From the NCBI GenBank assembly GCA_036362985.1, contig JAYGXS010000003.1:44473336-44537335 (forward strand): a stretch of 64,000 bases of DNA, in the 5' to 3' direction. Of the stretch, positions 22,807-33,084 are shown piece by piece. The position numbers and the translations under genes are program-made. Origin of the DNA: Ligula intestinalis (Eukaryota > Platyhelminthes > Cestoda > Diphyllobothriidea > Diphyllobothriidae). Position 1 is the stretch's first letter. The number at the start of each line of letters is the position of its first letter. The notes under the pieces were generated by a model. That model searched no databases. It was not told where the DNA came from and saw only the letters and a list, made by a program, of their open reading frames with translations.

Positions 22807-23199
22807 AGGCAAATAAAAGTTTTATCCCAGTAATCGACTGTTTTTCTTCTTAATTACTTCATGGGACTCACATGTTCGCTTGTATTGACAAAATAACGGA
22901 AAATCAGTAAGCTGACTCAGCCCGAAGCCTGAGGTACGTGAGGTAGCTTCGAAATGCTGAATTTTCGACCATGTAGTTGGACCTACTGCCAAATAAAATG
23001 GCAGGATTTTCACTGCTGGTCGTAATAGCATGGTCAGTAGATTAGTCTAAGAGTAGTCCGAGTCTGTTTCGCAATCAACATATATTAGAAGCATATATGC
23101 CCTAACTTTAGTTCTCTTCGCATTAATGTCCCATTACTCGTAGTAGTCGGCTCCTACTCCCAATAAACATATCATGAAGTTAAATTCCCAGATGAATTT

Positions 23200-23700
23200 C
23201 CTACCAGCAGATGCGTCGCGCACCTCTGTGGCCTCAATGGGATTTAAACTAATGACAGCAAGAGTAAGGCCTGAGCACAGCCAAATAAATGAAATATTAT
23301 GCGTTTATCTTCCTCAAGGTTACACGTTATAGCTTGGCAGATTTTTACGTACATACAGTGTGCTAGTTAAAATTCACTGAAAATAATAACAACCTTCTCT
23401 TATGTATATCAGAAGATAGGATATCGACCGATAACTCAATAGGCAGTGCGTACGATTTCATATTCCCGAGGAAACTAGCTTGGGCTCAGCACACGTCTGG
23501 AATGGACAGCAGTTTGATAAATAGACAAGTATTTCTGTCAGGGACAAAAATAAGAGGACTGCCGACAAATAGTAGAAAGGCAGAGGTGGCAACTTCTGGC
23601 GTTTAAGGCGTCATTAGGTGGCCATACTGGGTTCCAGGTCAGGATAAACTGGGATTCGAACCCACAATCTTTTGTTATTGACAGTAGTAAACGAACTAAG
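23200..23700 (-). repeat. tRNA-like B-box remnants, SINE-like
   Basis: On the minus strand near 23648-23665 the sequence is GTGGGTTCGAATCCCAG, a full B-box in a paired T-arm context. A second, weaker one (TAGTTTAAATCCCATTG) is near 23240. No flanking copy in the window defines the family boundaries, so only a SINE-like or decayed-tRNA assignment is supported. Confidence 0.4.
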
Positions 23701-23759
23701 TCATTACTTACTGCTGTCTACGTCTCTACTGTATTCGTCTGTGTTCTTATAAAACTACT

Positions 23760-25160
23760 TATTCGGTCAATGTGCCACCTGACAGCTGGCAAATATTTGC
23801 GACCCCACGGGCAGATTCCGTTTTTATAGTAAACTTCCACTCAGCCTGTATACATTCAGAAATAGTTTGTTCTGATTTCTGAAAGATAAGGTAGGTTTGG
23901 TATAGTGATTGTCTAGCCCGAAAACGTTTTACACTGCCATAGCTTGCCAAATCTCTCTAAAAATATCTAGAGCTCCACAGGAGCTGTGATTACCCTCATC
24001 TAATTGACTGATGGATTGAAAAAATAACCATAGAAATAGAAAAAAATGTATTAGTCCCTCTGGCCTACCATCCATTTTAAATCTGGCATCACCAACTTCA
24101 TATATGCAGCACCACATTTTAAACGTGGTTTCGGTTGTTGGGTGGATGAGGATATAAATAATCTCGCTCCTACTACAGTTGGACTTGACTTACGTTCCAT
24201 AGTTGTACCTTTTTACGAATCTGAACCTTAACCTTAACCCTAACGTATATCCCAGTCCTAATCCCATCCGGACATTTAGAGCAAGGCCAGCTCGTCTACG
24301 GGGGAAGATACCTATAACCATTACCGACCTACTCCTTACTTCAGCCAAATGAGAGCATTCACAGCCATATGGGGGAAGGGGTGGGGTACATTTACCGAAT
24401 CATGCTGCTTACAGGATGGAGCAGGAATTTTGTATTCTGTCCGAGCACGAAATACACGCGGAGGAAGTGCTCCATCTTTGAACCAATGGAGTCACGCCTC
24501 TTTTCATTCTTCTATTTCCCGACGATGGCTGACAAGTTATGCGTACATAAATTAACTGGAAATTAACTGCATTCTAATGCTATCTGACCCGAACTGAAAA
24601 TTGTTTCTTCTGGTCTGTTTTTTAGGGTATGGCTAGCTCCAAACGACAAATTAACAGAAATGGGCAGGCCGGAAAACACGTTATTCCATTTAATCTTCTG
24701 GCAAGAATTTCAATGTTCCGCAAATTTTCGGTTTCCGCTTTACCTTATTTAAAATATTTACGAGTGTATTTAAGCATATCACACAAAAAGAACCGCAATT
24801 TTTCAGGACTTTCACACAGGTTGAATATGCAATGGAGAAAAAAAGGTAAGTCAATTTAAACAAAAACAACCGCTCACTTTGCCAATAGTTAAAGACCAAC
24901 TATGAACCCCAAAAAACCAATGAACCGTTTCCGTTGGATTTAAATCAAACGCGATCTAATTCAGGGAACTGGCTAAAGCGGAAGGGACCAGGAATCATAG
25001 GTCTTTAATGAAAATTGAGGCTTGCCCTTTACTAGCCATTGTCTTGATTGCAAAATCAAAAATATAAACACTTGTCATCGAAATTGTACAAGGCTACAAG
25101 ACTTAGGACAACACTTTTGTTAAAAAAATTTGTTGCTTTTTGAATTATCTCGTCAGAAGT
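23760..25160. other. No gene recognised; short telomere-type relic
   Basis: Frames are all below 80 codons. A 25-bp CCTTAACCTTAACCCTAACG stretch near 24225 is a TTAGGG-type relic on the minus strand. Confidence 0.45.
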
Positions 25161-25476
25161 ATAATTGGTAGGTTGGACACTTTAACCCGTGTAGAGAGTC
25201 GTGCTGGTGGCGGCCATCTTCAGTGAATATACCCCAGCTTCCCACCACCTAGGCTGGTAATAACCTGCTTTTATGCTAGCATTAATTCAGAAGAGTATTT
25301 GACGAGCTCACGTAGCTTTCGATAAATTCTCTTAAGGCCGTTACAATCATATAGGGAGGGGTACAAATTAACATGCTGGTAATTAAGTTATCACAAAATG
25401 CAAATTAGTCATTGAGGTGAAGGAGGGGGTGTGAGGTTGGTAGTAATCACCTGATGAGGGTTTGTTGAGTCCGGAC

Positions 25477-25522
25477 AGGGGATGGGGGAAGGGGAGGTGG
25501 GGTGGGATGGGATGGGTGGGGT
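25477..25522 (+). other. G-quadruplex-type tract in PLE B1 3' region
   Basis: At least eight runs of three to five G within about 45 bp on the plus strand (GGGGATGGGGGAAGGGGAGG and onward). It lies immediately 3' of the endonuclease ORF on the opposite strand, so the element's own RNA would be C-rich here. Confidence 0.7.
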
Positions 25523-25560
25523 CAGGTAAAGCTGTAGCAAGCACGAAAAGATGCAGGTAG

Positions 25561-26342
25561 TTACGTAACCGCTGGCCAAGCCAAGCTCGGGGCCTGCAGG
25601 AGGTTCTTCTGTGCGCACAGGACCGGTTTCCTCAACCGGATCGCAGTTGCTTCTGCTGTTGCCAGCAAATGCTGACCCAGGGGCTTTGGATAGTTTGGCA
25701 AGACCTTATAAATTACCTTAAAGGCTTCGCTGGAGTCCACACGATGTCCGAAGTCAACCATGTGGGCAAGGATAGAGCTATTGATGCTTCTGACTTCGCC
25801 TTTGGCCAGCCATGCCGGGAGGTGCTCCCGTATTCTTTTTGATAGGCGCCGACTGTTGGGAGCGATATAGCTTGCTCCACAGGAACAAGTGAATGAGTAT
25901 ATGTACATGGAGGTGGTCTGAGTTGGTAGCCTATCTTTACCTTCGCCATGCAGGATCAGGTTTGTTGAGAATAACACTCGAACGTTCACTGCTGGGAAGG
26001 TTCATGCTACGGCTTGGTTAAGACGTCTGCTGAGAAGTTCGCTTGCTGCGTCCCCTTGAAAGGGAACTTTAAGGAATAAGGTCTTAATTTCTACAGTTGG
26101 TGTAACGGGCTTTGGTTCTTTTTCCATCATATTCTTCATGATGAATCTGTCCAGATACCCGTTCTCCCGAAGCAGGTCCTGGAGTTTTTTGAGCTCCATT
26201 TCAATAGCGTCTGCTGAACAGATATTTCTGGCTCTTTGCGTTAAACAGCGGATCAGATTAGGCTTCTGTTGGATGGGTAAAAAACTGTTAAAATTTGTGT
26301 ACCGTCCGGGCCAGATTTTCTTACGATAAAACCTCCTTCGTC
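25561..26342 (-). pseudogene. PLE family B RT thumb region plus GIY-YIG endonuclease
   Basis: One frame runs through a single TGA at 26002-26004. Upstream of the stop are GRYTNFNSFLP-type residues (about 26310-26280), a conserved signature C-terminal to the catalytic core of Penelope-type RTs, then a KKLQDLLRENGYLD block and the LFLKVPFQGDAASELLSRRL block. Downstream are YIYSFTCSCGASYI (nuclease core with CSC cluster), RRLSKRIREHLPAWL with the conserved Arg and His, the AHMVDFGHRVD block, and LLATAEATAIRLRKPVLC. The CSC cluster and the basic helix match the family B copies at 47.2 and 58.6 kb. No real start codon is visible. Confidence 0.9.
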
Positions 26343-26345
26343 TGG

Positions 26346-27040
26346 TCTAGTAACCAGACAAAAGAACTGATCAGCCTAACCACTCATCGGTTTGTTATAC
26401 AGAAGCAGCATTCTGGGGATTTAGTTGGTCGGTAAGTTGAGGTATGATGGAAGGTATTTGCTGCAAAATGTATAAATCAGATTCGGGAAACGAAAGCTGT
26501 CTTTAAATTCACAATCAAAACGCAAGTTATATTCTGTCACTCCTTTATTAGACCATGTCGTCAGGGCTCACTGCCGTGAACCAAGTAAATGGAATTTTTT
26601 TGATTGAGTGAGGAATAAACTTCCGTCTGTATACTAGTATCCCAAGGTCTTGCTTAGAAATGTTATGTGTTTACTTCGCTCATATACTTAATCATTTACC
26701 AGAAAGTCTGCTCTATGACTGGGTGCATATGCCCTAACAGTGGTTTCAATAGGCGTCTGCTGTGGCTAACTGCCGGCAACACATCAGTCATAATGATCAT
26801 AGTGGCTCTGGCTCGAGGCTAATAGAAGTAATATTCCAAACTTCAAGGCAATTCCATTAATTTATATACGTGAAACAAATAAACCAATAATCCCCTACGT
26901 ACTTCAAACAAATCAATAACTAAGATAATACTAAGCGTCTATCCACCAATGTAAGTATTCCGCAAGGAAACCGACAACACAATGAGACCAGGGCTTGATA
27001 GTTAGAGTGTTGATCTTCTAATAAATAGTTCGAAGCTTAA
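26346..27040. other. Nothing recognised
   Basis: No ORF above 65 codons. A short match to SINE-like sequence near 26560 was too weak to annotate. Confidence 0.4.
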
Positions 27041-27044
27041 AGTC

Positions 27045-27150
27045 TCCAGTGGTTGAACACCCACGCTGGCTGTTAATGCCTGATAAGTCAGAAATGGCCA
27101 TTTTATTTTCCTTTGTCCTTGTCAGTAATGTGTATCTGTTAGTGACAAGA
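27045..27150 (+). repeat. Tail fragment of tRNA-like SINE family 2
   Basis: Contains GCTGGCTGTTAATG and GATAAGTCAGAAATGGCC (about 27081), followed by TTTCCTTTGTCCTTGTC. This matches the tails at 9.09-9.18 and 53.26-53.34 kb. The tRNA-like head is absent. Confidence 0.45.
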
Positions 27151-27259
27151 ATTCTGATATGAAAGAAGGGGAAGAGGTAAAGGAAGAACAGAGGGGTGAA
27201 GGGAAGAAGAAGAAAACATGAAAAACACATGATTGCTGGGACAAGATGTTGATTCGCCT

Positions 27260-27293
27260 GACGTTTCGAAATCCGTCGCGAAGCTTTCATCAG
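27260..27293 (-). ncRNA. Hammerhead-like motif, PLE family A copy A2
   Basis: On the minus strand: CTGATGA (plus 27287-27293), an imperfect stem around GCGAC, GAAACGTC (27260-27267), then AGGCG. Stem I can form UGUCU/AGGCG (five pairs with two wobbles). CTTGTCCCAGCAATCA follows, matching the downstream signature of the other family A terminal copies. Confidence 0.75.
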
Positions 27294-27578
27294 AGACATT
27301 AGCAGAAACGGGTAATCCATGCACAGGCAGTTGCAGTATTAATAATATATAGTCATTATAATACTACACACTTATGACGATTAAAGACTCCCCTATCGAA
27401 GATAATTGCCCGCTTCTGCACTATTTGCTTGATGACTGGCGTGCCGGTCGTGACCTGCTGAACTTCCATAACACGTTGTGGAATCGGATGTGGTGATTGC
27501 TCGGCCACCTGATTCCCCAGCGTTAACGTTAGACGAAGCGTTGGCCTGCGCGTTCCCCAAATGGCGACTTGCTTTGAC

Positions 27579-27920
27579 CTAACTGCGCCTTAGCACTGAA
27601 TATGAATTGGGCAAGTCATTGCATCTGTTTATAGACTGGGGCCCCGTGAACAATGACTCAAGTAATCTGCAACTCACACGCTTGTCAACTCTCAAGATAA
27701 TTTCGGCCACATCAAATTTGAATGTGTGGCCGGGTCTCACCGAATGAGCCGCAACTTGAGAATTAGCAACATTTCGGCGCACTGCTGCCACGTGCTTGGA
27801 AATTGGCGTCTTAAAAAGTCTTTCAGTTTTTCCGACATCGTTGCTTTGTTGGTAACTGTACCTGATCCTATAGATGACTCCAAATGGTTCGTGCCGTGGC
27901 AGTGGGTCTTTTGGTTTCAT
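27579..27920 (-). pseudogene. PLE family A GIY-YIG endonuclease fragment
   Basis: An open stretch of 113 codons aligning residue by residue with residues 125-235 of the A1 frame. It starts in the MKPKDPLPRHE linker and ends after NRCNDLPNSYSVL. Substitutions at the metal-type cysteines and the glycine-rich loop indicate decay without selection. Confidence 0.88.
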
Positions 27921-28307
27921 GATCTGGCGTCTTATGGTTTCCTCCGGCTTGTGTGCGACTACAACTCTGAGTGGTTCAAGAAGACAGCCGACGGCCTCCG
28001 AAGCGTTTTTTACGTAAGAGATCGCTCGCCAAATTTTGGGTCCGTACGATTTTGCTGCTTGTTATCATGCACGTCGGCCTTCAGCGCATGAACCACCTCG
28101 TGCAAACTCCGCGTTTAACATGTTGAAAGATCTCTTCACCCAACGCCATGCTCGGCGCCTTCCTCCCGATTTTCCCTGACACAGTTCTTCCTAGCTCGCA
28201 CAATTCTTGTGCGAAAAGACGAACTTACGTCAATTTCTCTAATCCCCTACAGTTTTTACTTGACCCCGTTCCGATTATAAATGTACTGAAGTGAGGAGAA
28301 GCTAATT

Positions 28308-28440
28308 TGACCCAGTTGTGAAAAACTCTGTGGCCTTGGCGGGATCCGAACCCGAACCAGCAAGAAAGAGGGTTTAGTACAGCCAACGGACAAAGGAATC
28401 ATTAGAACCTGCAAATATCCCCTACTTAGTAAGTAGGCCT
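28308..28440 (-). repeat. tRNA-like SINE family 1 with terminal inverted repeats, copy 1
   Basis: On the minus strand the 3' end is TTTTTCACAACTGGGTCA. The B-box region reads GGTTCGGATCCCGCC (about 28342-28355), and TGTACTAAACCC marks the anticodon-arm region. The A-box region is damaged. It sits head-to-head with the next copy. Confidence 0.65.
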
Positions 28441-28690
28441 GTTAGTCATCTGGTGGACTCTAACTTCATTGTTTAGGAACTCCTTCTTGAGCAGTTAGCT
28501 TACTGTATCCGAATTGGCAGGTTCCACACATTGCAGTAAGTTGGGCGGGTAAACTGACCCAGGTGTGATTATAGTCACGGATCTCAATGGGGGTCACGTA
28601 TTTCAGTTGGCTGGAGCGTAAGCTGTACTAAAGCCTTCAGCTTGCTGGCGGCGACTCAAATTCTACTGAGGCTACCCAGTTTTTCATACT
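28441..28690 (+). repeat. tRNA-like SINE family 1, copy 2, with upstream module
   Basis: An upstream module (about 28447-28554: CATCTGGTGGACTCTAAC, then GCTTACTGTATCCGAATTGG and TTGGGCGGGTAAA) precedes TGACCCAGGTGTGATTATAG (28555). The tRNA-like part follows (GCTGTACTAAAGCCTTC near 28630), with the tail CCCAGTTTTTCA. The B-box is decayed. Confidence 0.65.
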
Positions 28691-28694
28691 CAAA

Positions 28695-30030
28695 GCCGCT
28701 ACTAAATGAGGACGATGAGGATAATTGTGGGTCTGTGCGCTAATTGATTGAGGACTAGTGGGTGAGCCGCGACCTGCGGAACTTTTATCACGCATGGTGG
28801 AATTAGACGTGAAGATTTTTTGGCCATCTGTTTCCCTGATGTTGGCATCTCACAACGCGTTGGCATGTGCGTTACCAAAGTGGTGACTTGCTTCAGGCTA
28901 CTTGGGCCTCCGCACTGAATATGGACTGGATAGGTCATTGCACTTATTTAATGACTGAAGTTCCGTGAACGATGACGCAATTAGCTCGCGACTCACACGG
29001 TTTTTACCTCTCGTGAAATTTTCGGACTCATCAAATTTGAATAGTGACCGGGATTCCTCAAATTATCCAGAGCTTGAGAATTGGCGTCATTTCTCCGCAC
29101 TACTGCTGCATGTTCGGCAATTCGCGTCTTGATAAATCTTCCAGTTTCTCCGACGTTTTTGCTTTGCCCGCAACCGTACTACATCCTATAGACGACTGCA
29201 GATGTTTTTTGCCGTAGTACGGGGTCTTCTGCTTTGATTTTCTGACGCCCTATGGCTGCTTCCGGCTTGTGTGCGATTCCGACTCCAAGTGGTGCGAGTA
29301 GGCGGCCGACAGCCTCCGACACGTTTTGGCGTAGGGAAACGCTCGGCAAAATGTATGCGCAATTTTTTTGTCCATCTTGTTTGCGCATGCACCGGTTGGC
29401 AAATAGGTAGCCGTTTGTCTTAACACCCATCGAAGATATTGCATTTCAGCAATTTTGTCTTCTGGCTCACTACACTGCGTTTCAACACACCGATAAAGCA
29501 TCCATATGTTACTACGTTTGTGGCTGATTGGGTGATTGCTGTTGAAATTCAGTGCTTGCACCGTTTTTTTTTCGCTTGCCTGACCACTTTGGTCTGAAGG
29601 CCACCACAATCTTTGCGTTAGGCGAGGACATTAAGCAAGGCCAAATGGTTGCTTTCATCCACTTCCATTGTAATTCGTATGTCCGGGAAGAGGCTGTTGG
29701 GAAATTCTGTGAACATGAGCACCTGGTTCCGTTCGATGACGACAAAATTTTCATTTGCATACCACGCCCAGAATTTCTTTTTGTGGCGTGGAAGACCAGC
29801 AATTCTAACCGTTGTAAGACCGCCTCGGTTATGAGCCCCAAAATCGGTGAACCCATTGTTGTTCCCTTTACCTGCTCGTAGATTGTTCTGTCAAACGTGA
29901 AGAACGTCCTGAAACAGAACTACAGCAGCTGTAAGATTTGGGCATTTCCAAGGCGATTTTCCATCTCATCGTATTTACTTCGTAGGATTAGACAAGGACG
30001 TAAATCTACGGACAGCGAAGAGCCTAAGCT
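28695..30030 (-). mobile_element. Penelope-like element, family A copy A3
   Basis: This is the longest family A coding stretch in one orientation. From 30030 down to 28695 on the minus strand it gives a decayed RT front (KYDEMENRLGNAQILQLL near 29960), MGSPILGLITEAVLQRLEL (from 29856, motif B), the NHPISHKRSN block (about 29540), the MGVKTNGYLFANRCMRKQD linker (29430), SEAVGRLLAPLGVGIAHKPE, SAVVYRM, and a degraded nuclease down to about 28900. Several frameshifts and stops are present. The 3' end is cut by a SINE near 28690 and no hammerhead motif remains. Confidence 0.9.
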
Positions 30031-30039
30031 AAAGGAATA

Positions 30040-30950
30040 AAAATCTTTTGGCAAACTGTGTGCAGGTTGGCGCAATCGCTTCTTACCTAACTACCCAGAT
30101 AGTTGCGCATTTTTCTGTGAGTACGGTGTCTTTGGCCTGAGAGAATTTGCAGGTTTTTTGCATAGGCCAGAGTCGATGTGGCAGAAATACTTGGAAGCAA
30201 ATATAAATAAAGGGGATTAGGGAGACTACCCTAGACACAGCAGAAAATGCAGTCTGGATGTTTGGGTTGGGGGTTCTCAGACATGTATATATAACATGCT
30301 GGAGACCGTCCTATTTAAAGGTCTACCTGGTTTCCGACTTTGTGCTAAGATGCTTTAAAATGTAGCGTTTATTTTGCTTATTGCTTATGACAGTTACCCG
30401 AACAGTAGCCGTTAGATAATGGGTGTCGCTGACTGCTCCGCTGCGTGACTAGCTAGCCCACAATTATCCTACTGCCGATGCAGATTACCCTGGAACACCT
30501 ACTGACTTGACCACAGTTTTGTCTTAATCTGTCCCATTTGCTTTTACTGAAGATCAAGTCTGAGGTTTGGGTAAGATAATGTGGAGAGGCTAATTCCTTT
30601 CCATTTACTTTTTCGATGTAGTTCTGGTGCCTTTGTCGCCTGAGTGGCTGATAGGAACGACAGCAGATCGTGCTAGCCTGTATGGAACCACCTGACCAAT
30701 ACTATAGCCAGAAAAAAAGGACGACTTGCAAGAATAAGACGTTTTTCTTGCACCGAAAACATATTTTTATGTCATGCTAACGGTATTTCTTATTTGCAAA
30801 AGGCAAGGGGAAACGAAGACTAGAGGAAAAAGAAAGGAATACTCTATGGATGGATTGATTAAGGGACATAAATTCTATAGGATGGCCCAATAGTCTCTGC
30901 GCATGTCTAAACAACTTGTGACAAAATGACACACGGGCGGGGCAACTGAT
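30040..30950. other. Nothing recognised
   Basis: No ORF above 74 codons and no repeat match noticed. Confidence 0.4.
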
Positions 30951-30954
30951 ATAC

Positions 30955-31112
30955 CTCCAAATGTATTCCCTACCGCATGAAATTTCAGCCAAAACTCGCA
31001 AATGCGTTTTCGTTACGAAAAGGTCACCTAACTAGGCTTGTAATGTTGCTTATTGTGTGGCCCTAGCTAAAGATATTCCAGTCAAGACGGGATGCCAACT
31101 TTTCAAGGGGTA
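30955..31112 (+). repeat. Dispersed repeat R4, partial copy
   Basis: TCCCTACCGCATGAAATTTC (about 30965) and GATGCCAACTTTTCAA (about 31090) match the R4 landmarks at 45.36/45.49 and 41.86 kb. The match stops abruptly where the PLE C terminal sequence begins, which indicates that PLE C inserted into R4. Confidence 0.5.
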
Positions 31113-31157
31113 AGGCAGAAGACTTTTCGAGCACCAAATCAATTTGTTTATGGTCCT

Positions 31158-31191
31158 GAGCTTTCGAACTCTTACAGGAGTTCATCTTCAG
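31158..31191 (-). ncRNA. Hammerhead-like motif, PLE family C terminal sequence
   Basis: On the minus strand: CTGAAGA (plus 31185-31191), TG, a perfect GAACTC/GAGTTC stem closed by CTGTAA, then GAAAGCTC (31158-31165). Stem III is the palindrome AGCT. Stem I is limited to about three pairs (TCT/AGG). The full core is intact apart from the usual variable N. Confidence 0.75.
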
Positions 31192-31473
31192 AGATAAGAA
31201 GCAGCAACAAAAAGGAGGGTAATTATAGTGGCCAAAGGCAAATCAAATGTCAGCGGTCGTCAAGGGAAAAGACACATAAACCAGGAGGATGGAGGTCAGG
31301 GGGGAGGGGGGAGCAATTATAGTGGTAAACGCTAATTAACTGTCAGTGAAGACGGCTGTCGTTCGGGGTCATGAGCAGTAATTAGTGTAACGCCTTGTCC
31401 CCAGGGTAGAGGGTCCCGGTGATCCTGCCTCCTCTTCGGGCCGTTTCTTAGCGTGTTCCTGTTCGTTTTCAAT

Positions 31474-32762
31474 TCAGACGTAAGGCGTGGCCTTGTTTCG
31501 TCCTTCACTTACATAATGGCGCAAAACTTTGTAGGCCGTGGGGAAGTCTAGATGCCTGTTGACGGAGTTGGCATCTGAGTACCATGCCTCAAGTGCCAAC
31601 CTTTCAGCTTTTGTGTTTCCTCGGCCTATGATAGTTGCTCCTTGAATGTCGAAGTTGTGGCCAGTTTCTCCAATGTGTGCTGCAAGCTGCGAGTTAGGAT
31701 CTAGTTGCTGAGCCGCACGTTTGTGTTCGCGTAGGCGGGTCTACAATTTTCGGCCTGTTTCTCCCACATAATTACAGTCTGCGTCATTGCAACGTTTCTT
31801 GTAGACAACTGCAGAGGTTTCGGTAGGGAGCAGTCTGTCTTTGGGTTGCATCACACGCCTGCGTATTTTTGCCTCAGGTCGATGGGCTATGCCCACTCCA
31901 GCGGGTTGTAACAGTCGTGAGACTGCTTCAGAGACTCCTTTTATGTAGGGAATGGCCCTCCGGACGTCAGGTTGTTGTTGCATCGGCCGTTGTCTGTTCA
32001 CTCAGCGCCTGCTGCGTTTGATAAATGACATCGGGTATCCATTGGCTTGGAAGAGTTCATAAAGGTGTTGTTGTTCAGCTCTTCTGTCCGCAGCAGTGCT
32101 ACAGTGTGTTTCAAATCTTTTGAAAAGAGTACGAACGCAACTGCGTTTGTGACACACGGGGTGATTGCCGTTGAAGTGTAACACTTGGTTTGTGTCGGTG
32201 GCTTTTCTGAATACTGTGGTTTGCAGTAGTCCAGTTGAAGACCGTCGCACAAGGACATCGAGGAAGGGTAGTTGATTGTTTCTCTCCGTTTCCATCGTGA
32301 ATTGGATGTTTGGATCAACCGAGTTTAGTAACTCTTTGAGGTGCTCGATATCAGATGTTTTGACAACGACAAAAGTGTCATCCACATAACGAGCCCAAAA
32401 CTTCGGTTGATATTTGGCGAAGACCAAGTGTTCTATCCGTTGGAGGACCACTTCAGCAATCGGGCCTGATAGGGGGGAGCCCATGGGAGTGCCTTTTATT
32501 TGCTCGTACATTTGCCCACCAAATGTGAAGTAGGTTTTAAGGCAATGTCGGAGAAGTTCGAGCAAATGGTCACACTTCAGAGGTTTGTCACTTTCGTCGT
32601 AGCGTTCATTTAGAAGTTGTCCGATAACATCAATCGCTAGTTGTTGTGGGAAAGAAGTGAAGAGTGAAACCACGTCGAAGGATACCATGAATTCATCTGG
32701 CTCCAACTTCAGATCTTTTATCCGTTCAAGGAACTGTTTGGCAGAAGCTACGGTTGTTGCTG
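31474..32762 (-). pseudogene. PLE family C reverse transcriptase plus GIY-YIG endonuclease
   Basis: The main open stretch (32706-32002, 234 codons) has MVSFDVVSLF (residues 7-16, catalytic Asp 11), KGTPMGSPLSG (71-81), RYVDD (106-110, both catalytic Asps kept), NNQLPFLDVLV (143-153) and FNGNHPVCHKRS (178-189). The frame passes TGA at 32002-32004. It then gives VRRAIPYIKGVSEAVSRLL, SAVVYKKRCNDADCNYVGET (nuclease core), TAG at 31741-31743, TRLREHKRA, NSQLAAHIGETGHNFD, and RLALEAWYSDANSVNRHLDF. It ends at TGA 31474-31476. Upstream sense sequence to 32762 adds about 19 residues before truncation. Family role: target-primed reverse transcription. Confidence 0.95.
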
Positions 32763-33080
32763 ATCTTTTAAATTTAAATCTATGTTATGCAAGATATGCA
32801 CAAACGTATCCTTTTTTGTACTCGCTGATTAGCAGATTACGCAATTTTAATATCGTATGCCTGCAGAAAGGGTATCGTTCGGTTTTGAACAGGTTTTTAA
32901 ACTGTGGAATAATTTTGAACCCAACTGGAGGGTACACTTTAATTCAAGGTTGCTAAACAATATCTTGAATATATTTGGCCTGAAGAAGACTAGATATTTC
33001 TCGACGAAATATGAAAGGCATTACATGGTTTTTATAAAATTTTGCAATGGATGTGGATTATTTTTTATACCTTTTTATAC
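32763..33080 (+). repeat. AT-rich repeat segment with hammerhead-like stem
   Basis: Sequence flanking the PLE C truncation. It contains a GAACCCAACTGG block (32917) of the kind also seen near 60630 and the unusual stem-loop at 32980-33017. No coding content. Confidence 0.35.
32980..33017 (+). ncRNA. Hammerhead-like stem-loop, different family
   Basis: CTGAAGA (32980-32986), seven linker bases, a perfect ATATTTC/GAAATAT stem (32994-33000 and 33006-33012) with loop TCGAC, then GAAAGG (33013-33018). The CTGAAGA...stem...GAAA order copies a hammerhead core, but the stem III palindrome and cleavage triplet are not evident. Confidence 0.4.
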
Positions 33081-33084
33081 CTGA

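Larger units (their letters stand above)
22638..22855. mobile_element. Head-to-head pair of PLE family A terminal sequences (long palindrome)
   Basis: The left arm (minus) and right arm (plus) each carry the family A hammerhead motif, followed outward by (G)CnAATAAAAGT and a TCCCAnnnATC..TTCTTCTT block. The spacer is itself palindromic: AAAACAGTAGCA near 22728 and TGCTACTGTTTT near 22750. The whole 218 bp could fold into one hairpin. It encodes no protein. Confidence 0.8.
25200..26345 (-). mobile_element. Penelope-like element, family B copy B1
   Basis: Minus strand: RT thumb region (26345-26002), GIY-YIG nuclease (about 25910-25561), then a C-rich 3' region on the sense strand (G-rich on plus, 25424-25522). 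The RT catalytic core is missing (5' truncation near 26345). The extreme 3' end is uncertain, and I place it between 25160 and 25230. Confidence 0.88.
27240..28200 (-). mobile_element. Penelope-like element, family A copy A2
   Basis: Minus strand: a decayed pre-nuclease region (28200-27920, with YVKNASEAVGCLLEPLRV-type residues), the GIY-YIG nuclease (27920-27579), a 3' untranslated stretch, and a hammerhead motif at 27260-27293. The nuclease frame carries GVIYRIRYSYQQSN with both nuclease cysteines lost, NDVGKTERL instead of YVGET, and SCRLLESLFTGPQSINRCND. The RT core is absent. The 3' region (27410-27560) aligns with that of copy A3 (28730-28900). Confidence 0.88.
31113..32762 (-). mobile_element. 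Penelope-like element, family C (best preserved in the window)
   Basis: Minus strand, 5' to 3': RT from just before motif A, RT motifs A-C, thumb, linker, GIY-YIG nuclease (stop at 31474-31476), a C-rich 3' region (plus-strand G-runs near 31290-31312), hammerhead motif at 31158-31191, and terminal sequence to about 31113. The 5' end is truncated at about 32762, where AT-rich repeat sequence begins. Only two in-frame stops interrupt 1.29 kb of frame, so this is the youngest PLE here. Confidence 0.93.

Noticed and set aside
25200..25230. Hammerhead motif 3' of PLE B1 (CTGAAGATGGCCGCC on minus)
   Set aside because: CTGAAGA is present but no GAAA plus palindrome follows within a plausible distance.
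32002..32706. Family C RT as a telomerase or a retroviral pol
   Set aside because: The NHPxxHKRS block and the downstream GIY-YIG nuclease identify a Penelope-type protein. There is no protease, RNase H or integrase.
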